A stretch of DNA of 10,375 nucleotides, taken from Bacillota bacterium. GTDB lineage: Bacteria > Bacillota_A > Clostridia > Lachnospirales > Lachnospiraceae. Below, piece by piece: positions 1 to 5,206 of the stretch. The number at the start of each line of letters is the position of its first letter. Position 1 is the stretch's first letter. A model generated the notes under the pieces. That model was not told where the DNA came from. It worked only from the letters and a program-made list of their open reading frames with translations, and ran no database searches. The position numbers and the translations under genes are program-made. The stretch lies in NCBI GenBank assembly GCA_023443925.1, contig JAEZSL010000048.1, forward strand, positions 1 to 10,375, in the 5' to 3' direction.

Positions 1-2
1 TT

Positions 3-497
3 GCAGCACGGAAACTATTAGACAGAGGCTGCTATAAGCTCAAAGCATATTGCAATATCAGACTTTGCAATAATGTCTCCACCCATTCCCACAAAACAGC
101 ACCCATAACGGATGAAAAATTAAGTATCAGAAAGCAACACGCCGTCGTTGAACTGCATAATCTTATAAAGGATATCTTATCAAACAAAAAACATATGAAA
201 GGCATTGGTTTATATCTGCTGCCCGGAATGGTAATACGTAAAATATCCAACCAGAGTGTAAAAAAACATTACCAGACCTTAAGTGTGCAGACAAGTACCT
301 GCACCAAGTGTATGTTATGTGTGCAAGGGTGTCCTACCCATAGTATCTCATTTGCTGATGAACAATTTTTATTCTCTGCCACATGCACAGCTTGTATGCG
401 TTGCTATAACTTCTGCCCCACCGCCTCCGTGCTGATAAATGAAGTTTTTACCGCCCCTCAGGAATATTTCCGTTATAGGGGGCCGGTCAAATCATAA
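3..497 (+). CDS. EFR1-like ferredoxin protein, C-terminal part (5' end outside window)
   Basis: The frame is open from the window edge to the TAA at 495-497 (164 residues seen), so the gene is truncated by the window and an internal ATG at 195 is not its start. The C-terminal part carries two Cys-rich clusters, CTKCMLCVQGCP (C100, C103, C106, C110) and CTACMRCYNFCP (C128, C131, C134, C138), the pattern of a 2[4Fe-4S] ferredoxin. The tail FRYRGP resembles the ends of EFR1-family proteins, which join an N-terminal flavodoxin-like domain to this ferredoxin module. By family knowledge it would be a soluble electron carrier or oxidoreductase of anaerobes; its partner is unknown. The flavodoxin half is not in the window, so EFR1 membership is inferred. 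No strong terminator follows. A plain 2[4Fe-4S] ferredoxin-domain protein is the alternative. Confidence 0.8.
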   Translation, partial: AARKLLDRGCYKLKAYCNIRLCNNVSTHSHKTAPITDEKLSIRKQHAVVELHNLIKDILSNKKHMKGIGLYLLPGMVIRKISNQSVKKHYQTLSVQTSTCTKCMLCVQGCPTHSISFADEQFLFSATCTACMRCYNFCPTASVLINEVFTAPQEYFRYRGPVKS

Positions 498-623
498 AAT
501 TGTACTTTTTTACTGCCGGGCCAGAACTAATACTAAGTGAGCTGGTATGGCTGAAGCCATTTTCAGATCGGCCTGTTTACCAAATATTAATACATATTTA
601 CGTCTGTTCTGCCAGAATTTATT

Positions 624-647
624 TATACCATATAATATTTTGGTATA
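624..647 (+). promoter_or_regulatory. Inverted repeat enclosing a TATAAT box; possible promoter/operator
   Basis: Perfect 7-bp arms TATACCA (624-630) and TGGTATA (641-647) flank a 10-bp core that starts with a consensus TATAAT (631-636). No good -35 element is visible 16-18 bp upstream. A repressor binding this dyad could block a -10 element that drives the 30-bp repeat and the zinc-ribbon gene. This is inference; in such AT-rich DNA a 7-bp dyad can arise by chance. Confidence 0.35.
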
Positions 648-697
648 GTGAATATTAGAAATACACAAACTCTATACTAAATGATAGATTAAAATAG

Positions 698-840
698 CTG
701 AAAATTAAGCAGACAGATACAAAATGTTTAGAAATCGGTTGAATGGATATAACAATCTTAGGACTCGTTTGAACAGATATAACTTACTTAGAAATCAGTT
801 GAACAGAATTAATTTACTTAGGGATGAAATCATCATATAA
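698..840 (+). repeat. 30-bp degenerate tandem repeat, about 3.5-4.5 units
   Basis: Units begin at 728, 758, 788 and 818, exactly 30 bp apart, each opening with TTAG and carrying a TTGAACAGAT-like core (TTGAATGGAT, TTGAACAGAT, TTGAACAGAA). A more decayed unit (ACAGATAC near 714-720) lies before them and a partial one after. The exact 30-bp spacing and the open reading frame across the units suggest a coding origin or a coding role. Confidence 0.75.
724..840 (+). CDS. Possible small protein of 38 residues made of 10-residue repeats
   Basis: An ATG at 724 opens a 38-codon frame ending at TAA 838-840. It consists of near-perfect decapeptides: FRNRLNGYNN, LRTRLNRYNL, LRNQLNRINL, then LRDEIII. The consensus LRNRLNRYNL is basic and has Leu spacing that could make an amphipathic helix. 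No convincing Shine-Dalgarno sequence lies before the ATG (upstream is GCAGACAGATACAAA), which argues against efficient translation. The next gene, at 1012, is a zinc-ribbon protein 170 bp away. It may be a real small protein, a remnant of a larger repeat gene, or a noncoding minisatellite whose period happens to be a multiple of three. I do not recognise the peptide. Confidence 0.25.
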   Translation: MFRNRLNGYNNLRTRLNRYNLLRNQLNRINLLRDEIII

Positions 841-922
841 TAAATAAGAAATATCCAGGCAATATCTATAATTAGTAGTGAACGGTTAGTAATGATTATA
901 TAGAAATTAATAAATAGTAACA

Positions 923-963
923 GTAATTAATAAACCGTAATTAATAAACAGTAATGAAATAAA
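923..963. repeat. 14-bp A/T-rich tandem repeat, three units
   Basis: GTAATTAATAAAC occurs at 923-935 and 937-949, and the variant GTAATGAAATAAA at 951-963, each 14 bp apart. A related word, GAAATTAATAAAT, sits at 903. This is a low-complexity repeat just before the zinc-ribbon gene, with no sign of coding. Confidence 0.5.
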
Positions 964-1011
964 ATAAATTAATTGGTATGTAAATTATGAAATCAGAGAG
1001 GGATAACTATT

Positions 1012-1533
1012 ATGTATTGTCCAAATTGCAGAAAAGAATATGAAGCCGGTATAACAGTTTGTCCGTATTGTAATCAAGATTTAAAGACTCTGTTACCTGA
1101 AGATGATGAAGAATCTTCTATGGCACCAGATCCGGTAAAGGTGACATCTGCTGCCAACGACATTGATGCCGGTCTTATTATGAATCTGCTTATAAATAAT
1201 AATATCCCCTGCTTTAAAAAGGATAACGGCGCAGGCGGATATATGAATGTGTATATGGGGTATTCCGTATATGGGGAAGATATATATGTTGACAGGAAAG
1301 ACTATGAGGCAGCTCTTGATTTAATCAACAGTCTTGAACCGGATAAAGAATCTATAGACACGGAAGCCGTAGATAAGGATACAATCGATGAAAAATCCCA
1401 GGATCAGGAAGAAGACCAGGACAAATATAAAGTTCCTTTCTATAAGAATCCCCGGATTATTGCAAGAATCTTCGTTGTTATCATCGGTATTTACATGATA
1501 TTAACTGGTCTTATCGGCATCCTGACAAAATAG
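1012..1533 (+). CDS. Zinc-ribbon, DUF2007-like protein with C-terminal membrane anchor
   Basis: The 173-residue protein starts at an ATG 9 nt after AGAGAGGG. Residues 1-20 form a zinc ribbon (C3-x2-C6 ... C17-x2-C20, CPNC/CPYC). Residues about 41-107 resemble the DUF2007 'putative signal transducing' fold: a strand, a helix (AGLIMNLLINNNIPC), a second strand with a Gly-rich turn, and the EDIYV strand followed by an AALDLI helix. A very acidic linker (about 109-138) follows. Residues 149-171 form one hydrophobic helix ending LTK, so the zinc ribbon and DUF2007 part probably face the cytoplasm. The role is unknown; sensing or regulation at the membrane is inferred from domain types only. It appears monocistronic, as a terminator follows directly. 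The zinc-ribbon and membrane calls are firm, the DUF2007 call moderate. Confidence 0.85.
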   Translation: MYCPNCRKEYEAGITVCPYCNQDLKTLLPEDDEESSMAPDPVKVTSAANDIDAGLIMNLLINNNIPCFKKDNGAGGYMNVYMGYSVYGEDIYVDRKDYEAALDLINSLEPDKESIDTEAVDKDTIDEKSQDQEEDQDKYKVPFYKNPRIIARIFVVIIGIYMILTGLIGILTK

Positions 1534-1541
1534 AAATTATG

Positions 1542-1583
1542 AAAGTGGTGAAGCTGAATAAATTTTGGCTTAGCCACTTTTTT
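1542..1583 (+). terminator. Rho-independent terminator after the zinc-ribbon gene
   Basis: The stem pairs AAAGTGG (1542-1548) with CCACTTT (1574-1580). A 2x2 mismatch then leads to an inner AAGC/GCTT helix and an A/T-rich loop, and a run of T follows directly. It lies 8 bp after the stop codon. Confidence 0.8.
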
Positions 1584-1634
1584 ATTGCTATAGGACACTT
1601 GTTTAAAGAATTTAATCACATCCGGCCCAAAGTA

Positions 1635-1676
1635 TAGCAATGGATGATAAATAAATAGCAATTTATGAAAGGATAA
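1635..1676. repeat. Imperfect 21-bp direct duplication
   Basis: TAGCAATGGATGATAAATAA (from 1635) and TAGCAATTTATGAAAGGATA (from 1656) are 21 bp apart and similar at most positions. There are only two copies, so it is a weak signal. Confidence 0.35.
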
Positions 1677-1999
1677 AAACAATAATAAGTTGTATTATAA
1701 TTATATAAAACTAATTTATTTATAGTAATATTCTATAAGAATAATATAAATAGTATGGTAAAATGCAGAATTTTGACGAATATTTTAATTACTTCCGGCC
1801 GATAAACGGCTGCCTGTCATATTCAAGATCAGGTTCGTGACACAATATTTTTTATTCATCTTCATCTAAGTGCTTTTCTTCAATGTGTTTCTAGTTCAAG
1901 CTGTTTTTCATAATACTACTAGCCCCCTTTTTACTAATTCTTAATCACAGAAAAGTTTTAAGTTCAATTATGAGCTGCACTAATGAAAACTACTCTAAA

Positions 2000-2029
2000 A
2001 TGAAACGGTTTATAACCTTAGGTTATTAT
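2000..2029 (+). promoter_or_regulatory. Candidate xylanase promoter with palindromic operator
   Basis: ATGAAA (2000-2005, 4/6 to TTGACA) and TATTAT (2024-2029, 5/6 to TATAAT) are separated by 18 bp. The spacer contains the perfect palindrome ATAACCT-T-AGGTTAT (2012-2026), which overlaps the -10. A dimeric repressor or carbohydrate-responsive regulator could bind there. Promoter strength and use are inferred; the palindrome itself is seen directly. Transcription from here would give a leader of nearly 280 nt. Confidence 0.35.
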
Positions 2030-2043
2030 ATTTACTTAGGCTA

Positions 2044-2071
2044 AAACCAACACTTTGTTGTTGTTTTTATT
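2044..2071 (+). terminator. Weak T-tailed hairpin in the xylanase leader (possible attenuator)
   Basis: AAAC-CAACA (2044-2052) pairs with TGTTG-GTTT (2056-2066, two bulged T), with a 3-nt loop and a T-rich tail. The stem is A/U-rich and so weak. If the promoter at 2000-2029 is real, this lies just after its start site and could act as an attenuator. Low confidence. Confidence 0.2.
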
Positions 2072-2086
2072 TTAATTCTCATCTCA

Positions 2087-2179
2087 GAGAGGAGGTGCCC
2101 GTCAGATGTTTACGGAATATAACTCAGGATAACTATGTACTGCAAGGAGTACCTACCGTTTAAGCATGAAAGGGAGTGA
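2087..2179 (+). other. Leader segment with perfect Shine-Dalgarno and two tiny ORFs
   Basis: GAGAGGAGGTG (2087-2097) is a near-perfect anti-16S match, placed 8 nt before an ATG at 2106, yet that ORF is only MFTEYNSG (stop 2130-2132). Three bases further on, an ATG at 2135 opens MYCKEYLPFKHERE, whose TGA (2177-2179) overlaps a GTG at 2176. The same segment can fold: GTACT (2137-2141) with AGTAC (2148-2152), enclosed by ACGG (2112-2115) and CCGT (2156-2159). It may be leader-peptide control, a structured RNA, or the remnant of a gene. No known RNA family was recognised. Confidence 0.3.
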
Positions 2180-2301
2180 TTCATAAAGATAATAATTCAA
2201 ATAGTAAGAAGGTCTATAGTAAGATGGCATGTATTAAGAAGGTATATAGTAAGATGGAATATTGTAAGATGGTCTATAGTAAAAAAAATTATATTTTATA
2301 G
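2176..2301 (+). CDS. Possible 41-residue leader ORF with pentapeptide repeats
   Basis: From a GTG at 2176 the frame stays open to the TAG at 2299-2301. From residue 10 onward it consists of five-residue repeats such as SKKVY, SKMAC, IKKVY, SKMEY, CKMVY and SKKNY, encoded by the 15-bp DNA repeat. The GTG overlaps the TGA of the preceding 14-codon ORF, an arrangement typical of translational coupling. Its TAG lies inside the xylanase Shine-Dalgarno (TAGGAGGG) and in the same frame as the xylanase. The AAAGGGAG next to the GTG is too close to be a normal binding site. Coding is therefore uncertain; a noncoding minisatellite is equally possible. Confidence 0.25.
   Translation: MIHKDNNSNSKKVYSKMACIKKVYSKMEYCKMVYSKKNYIL
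2203..2292 (+). repeat. 15-bp tandem repeat in the xylanase leader, five to six units
   Basis: Units start at 2203, 2218, 2233, 2248, 2263 and (decayed) 2278. Consensus AGTAAGATGGTCTAT; examples AGTAAGAAGGTCTAT, AGTAAGATGGCATGT, ATTAAGAAGGTATAT and AGTAAGATGGAATAT. There are no insertions or deletions between units. The array ends about 20 bp before the xylanase ATG, directly before its ribosome binding site, so copy-number change would alter the 5' leader. Confidence 0.85.
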
Positions 2302-2313
2302 GAGGGTTTTAGT

Positions 2314-2952
2314 ATGCGTAAGTTAAATAAGAAAGTTTTAGCGTTATTTTTTGCACTTTCATTGAGTTTTACCAGCATGTTTGCAGTTACCGCACAAGCA
2401 GCAACAGATTATTGGCAAAATTGGACCGATGGCGGCGGGACAGTAAATGCTACGAACGGATCGAACGGCAATTTCAGTGTAAGCTGGACAAACTGTGGTA
2501 ACTTTGTTGTGGGTAAAGGCTGGAACACCGGAAGTGCCTCCAGAGTATGTAACTACAATGCCGGTGCATTTTCACCCTCCGGCAATGGGTATTTGACTTT
2601 CTATGGCTGGACGAGAAATTCACTTATCGAATATTACGTAGTAGATAGCTGGGGCACTTACAGGCCTACCGGAACGCATAAAGGTACAGTGAGCAGTGAT
2701 GGGGGTACCTATGACATATATACGACTATGCGGTACAACGCACCTTCCATTGACGGTACTCAAACTTTCCCGCAGTACTGGAGTGTCAGACAATCAAAGA
2801 GAGCAACCGGAAGCAATGTCCAAATTAATTTCGGAAACCACGCTAACGCATGGAGAAGCAAAGGTATGAATCTGGGAAGCAGCTGGGCTTATCAGGCATT
2901 GTGCGTAGAAGGATATCAAAGCAGTGGGTATGCTAATGTAACAGTGTGGTAA
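2314..2952 (+). CDS. xynA: Secreted endo-1,4-beta-xylanase, glycoside hydrolase family 11
   Basis: The 212-residue protein has an N-terminal signal peptide (basic MRKLNKK, hydrophobic core, AQA-A cleavage near residue 29). The rest is a single GH11 jelly-roll domain very close to the Bacillus circulans/subtilis XynA type: [51 protein letters not shown] and a C-terminal NVTVW. The nucleophile is E106 (LIEYYVV) and the acid/base is E199 (VEGYQSSG). N63 matches the Asn35 of the B. circulans enzyme that goes with a neutral rather than acidic pH optimum. It retains inverting-independent family chemistry, that is, retaining hydrolysis of internal xylan bonds outside the cell. There is no carbohydrate-binding module or anchor. 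Ribosome binding site AGGAGGG lies 7 nt before the ATG. Three Cys in the mature part (C61, C79, C197) are unusual compared with the Cys-free B. circulans enzyme. Confidence 0.97.
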   Translation: MRKLNKKVLALFFALSLSFTSMFAVTAQAATDYWQNWTDGGGTVNATNGSNGNFSVSWTNCGNFVVGKGWNTGSASRVCNYNAGAFSPSGNGYLTFYGWTRNSLIEYYVVDSWGTYRPTGTHKGTVSSDGGTYDIYTTMRYNAPSIDGTQTFPQYWSVRQSKRATGSNVQINFGNHANAWRSKGMNLGSSWAYQALCVEGYQSSGYANVTVW

Positions 2953-2977
2953 CAAAACGCATGTAATTAATGTATTG

Positions 2978-3057
2978 GGGACCGTTAAATTCTTTTAAAA
3001 TTTGATATATAAGGCCTGCTGGTCTTTACGGCCGGCACCTTATATATCAAACGGCCC
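2978..3057. terminator. Long hairpin (perfect 14-bp outer stem) after the xylanase
   Basis: TTTGATATATAAGG (3001-3014) pairs perfectly with CCTTATATATCAAA (3038-3051). Inside, TGCTGGTC (3017-3024) pairs with GGCCGGCA (3030-3037, two wobbles), leaving a 5-nt loop and a CC bulge: about 22 bp in all. A competing outer pairing exists between GGG-A-CCGTT (2978-2986) and AACGGCCC (3050-3057). No T-run follows on the + strand, so this may protect the mRNA 3' end or be a mobile palindrome rather than a classical terminator. Confidence 0.6.
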
Positions 3058-3196
3058 TTATCAGCCTGCTTAAGTATAAAATTTCAGACAAAGTTGAGGA
3101 AGGAAACAGGGACAATTTCGAGCTTTGTGAATACTTCTTACTTAATATACCTATCAATTAAATAAATACCTACGGTTTATACGAGGAGATATATCC

Positions 3197-4030
3197 ATGA
3201 AAATACTTAAATTCATGATTTTATTATTACTGGCAATGATTGCTGTTAGTGCTTGTTCGCAGAAAGAACCGGATAGATTTGTTTTTGTCAAAGGCGGATC
3301 TTTTTTGAATACAAATTCCAACTACCATGGGGAAAGCATAACAATCTCCGACTTTTTTATGGGCAAATATGAGGTGACACAGAAAGAATGGATAGAGGTA
3401 ATGGGAAGTAATCCTTCACAATTCACTGGTGACAGTTTGCCGGTTCAGATGGTAAACTGGTATGATTGTATTGAGTACTGTAATAAGAGGAGTATAAAAG
3501 AAGGCTTTGAGCCTTATTATACAATAGACAAAAGTAAAAAAGACCCAAATAATATAAGCGAATATGATAATTTAAAATGGACTGTTACAATCAATAAGGA
3601 GGCAAATGGATACCGGCTGCCCACAGAGACCGAATGGGAATATGCAGCAAGCGGAGGTCAGAAGAGTAAGAATTATAAATATAGCGGAAGTAACACCGGA
3701 GATGAAGTAGCATGGTATTGGAGAAATGCCGGGGATGAATACTTATCCGGAGACTGGCTCTGGCCTGTCATAGAAGCGAATAACGATAAAGCAAAATCTG
3801 CCGGTTCCAAGAAACCAAACGAATTAGGCTTTTACGATATGTCAGGAAATGTAAGGGAATGGTGCTGGGACTGGTATGTTGACCCGAATATCAGCAGCGG
3901 CTCTTTCCGTACTTGGAGGGGCGGCGGTTGGATTGGTGACATCACCAGCTGCGAATTTTCTTACCGGGGTAAATTCGAAGCCAATGGCAAAGGGGCCGAT
4001 CAAGGCTTTCGAGTGTGCCGCAGCGGGTAA
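3197..4030 (+). CDS. SUMF1/formylglycine-generating-enzyme-fold lipoprotein
   Basis: The 277-residue protein starts 8 nt after ACGAGGAG. A lipoprotein signal ends in the lipobox VSAC (lipidated C20), so it should be tethered to the outer face of the membrane. Residues 28-276 are an FGE-sulfatase domain: FVKGGSF, MGKYEVTQKEW, PVQMVNWYDCIEYCN, YRLPTETEWEYAA, GFYDMSGNVREWCWDWY, WRGGGW and the C-terminal QGFRVCRSG. True formylglycine-generating enzymes use a Cys pair near the end; here only C252 is near the expected place and the second Cys is replaced (SYRG). Sulfatase activation is therefore doubtful, and a binding, structural or other role is more likely. No sulfatase gene is visible. It lies 245 bp after the xylanase and its own leader suggests separate expression. 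Confidence 0.85.
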   Translation: MKILKFMILLLLAMIAVSACSQKEPDRFVFVKGGSFLNTNSNYHGESITISDFFMGKYEVTQKEWIEVMGSNPSQFTGDSLPVQMVNWYDCIEYCNKRSIKEGFEPYYTIDKSKKDPNNISEYDNLKWTVTINKEANGYRLPTETEWEYAASGGQKSKNYKYSGSNTGDEVAWYWRNAGDEYLSGDWLWPVIEANNDKAKSAGSKKPNELGFYDMSGNVREWCWDWYVDPNISSGSFRTWRGGGWIGDITSCEFSYRGKFEANGKGADQGFRVCRSG

Positions 4031-4064
4031 TCTGAAGCAATATCAGACTTGCCCGCTTTCTATT
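4022..4064 (+). terminator. Terminator overlapping the SUMF1-like gene's stop codon
   Basis: A 14-bp stem with one bulged C and one wobble pairs 4022-4035 (AGCGGGTAATCTGA) with 4043-4057 (TCAGACTTGCCCGCT), loop AGCAATA. The stop TAA (4028-4030) is inside the left arm. The tail TTTCTATTAAT is a modest T-rich run, so termination is likely but perhaps incomplete. Confidence 0.7.
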
Positions 4065-4150
4065 AATATATGATATAAAAGGCCGAAAAATTTAAACCCT
4101 CAATTCATATAAAGCACAAAAAGTATATGCTATACAGTAACAATTTATAT

Positions 4151-5131
4151 TTATAGCTGTTGGTCAACTGTCAGGCCTTTTATATCCTCATCCAGTAAAT
4201 TTGCCTCATTTGCGGCAATCTTAACCAATCTTAAGAGCTTAGACCAATCCACTTCCCTGGGTTGTTCCGATTCCTCCGGGACAGTGATATCGTTTTTTTT
4301 CTTCGCCTTCTTCTTTTCTTCTTTCTTATCCGCTCTTACCGCTTCTTCCTGCTTTTTCTCTTTCTCTTTTATTTCTTCAGCCTTATCCGCATTATCTTCA
4401 ATTGTTTCATCGATTTCCTCTTTTGCTTCGTTCATTAAACCACCGATTAATTCTTTTCCGGCTGCTTCTATCATCTTTTTTGAATCTTTCTGGGCATCCA
4501 CAATTGGGTGGACTTTTAAACGTGCAAGCTCGACCGCTCCGATAATCTGATTCTCCATTTTTATGGTATCCCTGTTTTTTTTCACACTCTCCAGCCATGT
4601 CAGCTGTAAATCGTGGTAATTAAGGGCTGCCTGCTGATATTCCGTCGCCGGCCCCATATTTTTCAGTCTTTCTTTTTCTTCCTTGGTGAGAACAGCATCC
4701 GATATTCCTTTGTCAATGCTTTTCTTTTTTTCCAAAAGTTCCAGGTCTTTTTGTTCCGCACTGTCTTCGGTTATGCCGTAAGTATCTTTTAAAGCTTCTT
4801 TTAGTTCATCAATACGTCTTATTTCTCCCAGCATCTGAGAAGCTTCTTTTTCCAAGTCTGCAATTTTACTGCGGCGTTTCTTCAGTCCATCATCAATTTT
4901 CTGATCATTCGAAAAAGCATCCGTCAGTATTTTTATAGCATTCTTTTTCATTTTATCCTTTTTAGCAATTAGGTCGTTCGATTGTCCAAGATTTAGATCA
5001 CCCGCGAAATAACTGCCTCCCCGGTTTTGCTTCTTACCTTTAACATCCTTTTGTTTTTCCTGAGTTTTCTCATTTTCAGTACTTTTATAATAGACACTTT
5101 TACGATTATCCTGGTTTCCGATTCTCTCCAT
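4151..5131 (-). CDS. Lys/Glu-rich coiled-coil protein of unknown function
   Basis: The frame begins at 5167, but AAAGGAG (5146-5140) sits 8 nt before the ATG at 5131, and a sigma-D-like promoter (5206-5180) would leave almost no leader for 5167. I therefore choose 5131: 326 residues, starting MERIGNQDNRKSVYY. There is no signal peptide, membrane segment or Cys. Residues 1-37 are polar and basic; SYFAGDLNLGQ (40-50) is a possible short motif. Residues about 52-280 are mostly helical and heptad-like, extremely rich in Lys and Glu. A charged linker (255-292) follows, then a hydrophobic C-terminal helix (VDWSKLLRLVKIAANEANLL). I do not recognise a named family. The promoter suggests expression with the flagellar regulon; a cytoplasmic scaffold or motility-associated role is inference only. 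Confidence 0.8.
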   Translation of the reverse strand: MERIGNQDNRKSVYYKSTENEKTQEKQKDVKGKKQNRGGSYFAGDLNLGQSNDLIAKKDKMKKNAIKILTDAFSNDQKIDDGLKKRRSKIADLEKEASQMLGEIRRIDELKEALKDTYGITEDSAEQKDLELLEKKKSIDKGISDAVLTKEEKERLKNMGPATEYQQAALNYHDLQLTWLESVKKNRDTIKMENQIIGAVELARLKVHPIVDAQKDSKKMIEAAGKELIGGLMNEAKEEIDETIEDNADKAEEIKEKEKKQEEAVRADKKEEKKKAKKKNDITVPEESEQPREVDWSKLLRLVKIAANEANLLDEDIKGLTVDQQL

Positions 5132-5179
5132 CCCATAAACTCCTTTACGCATTAGATTAATTTCCATTAACTACCATTA

Positions 5180-5206
5180 GTATCGGCATACTTTAACATA
5201 TCCTTA
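5180..5206 (-). promoter_or_regulatory. Sigma-D/sigma-28 (flagellar) type promoter for the coiled-coil gene
   Basis: On the - strand, TAAG (5206-5203), 15 bp, then GCCGATAC (5187-5180). The Bacillus subtilis sigma-D consensus is TAAA, about 15 bp, GCCGATAT, so this differs at one base in each half. A start near 5173 gives a leader of about 40 nt with a good ribosome binding site before ATG 5131. Confidence 0.6.

Larger units (their letters stand above)
498..1011. other. AT-rich intergenic region with repeats and a candidate promoter
   Basis: This gap of about 510 bp holds no long ORF. A weak hairpin (ATGGC/GCCAT, loop TGAA, 547-560, followed by TTT) could be an imperfect terminator of the ferredoxin gene. 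Then come a palindrome-flanked TATAAT (624-647), a 30-bp degenerate tandem repeat (698-840) and a 14-bp A/T-rich repeat (923-963). The ribosome binding site AGAGAGGG (995-1002) of the next gene ends it. Base composition is clearly more AT-rich than in the flanking genes. Confidence 0.7.
1584..2313 (+). other. Long AT-rich upstream region of the xylanase
   Basis: About 730 bp without a conventional gene. The first half (1584-1990) is AT-rich with a weak 21-bp duplication (1635-1676), and I see little else there. The second half holds a palindrome inside a candidate promoter (2000-2029), a T-tailed hairpin (2044-2071), the strongest Shine-Dalgarno match in the window (2087-2097), a string of tiny ORFs (2106-2301) and a 15-bp tandem repeat (2203-2292). 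A long leader with regulatory potential is likely, but no known riboswitch class was recognised. Confidence 0.6.

Noticed and set aside
1798..1805. GCCGATAA, a sigma-D -10-like octamer upstream of the xylanase
   Set aside because: No TAAA-like -35 lies 13-16 bp upstream, unlike the site before the coiled-coil gene, so it is probably chance.
1815..1850. TGTCA...TGACA stem followed by AATATTTTTTATT as a terminator
   Set aside because: Only 5 bp with a long loop, and no gene end lies near it on the + strand.
2087..2165. Possible riboswitch (c-di-GMP, group I/II intron pieces) in the xylanase leader
   Set aside because: No conserved core of any class that I know could be matched; only short local stems are visible.
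4113..4131. Weak hairpin AGCACA/TATGCT as - strand terminator of the coiled-coil gene
   Set aside because: Six pairs with a wobble and a poor T-run; not reliable enough to list.
4284..4550. Phe/Ser-rich + strand ORF
   Set aside because: It is the antisense shadow of the Lys/Glu-rich coiled-coil gene.
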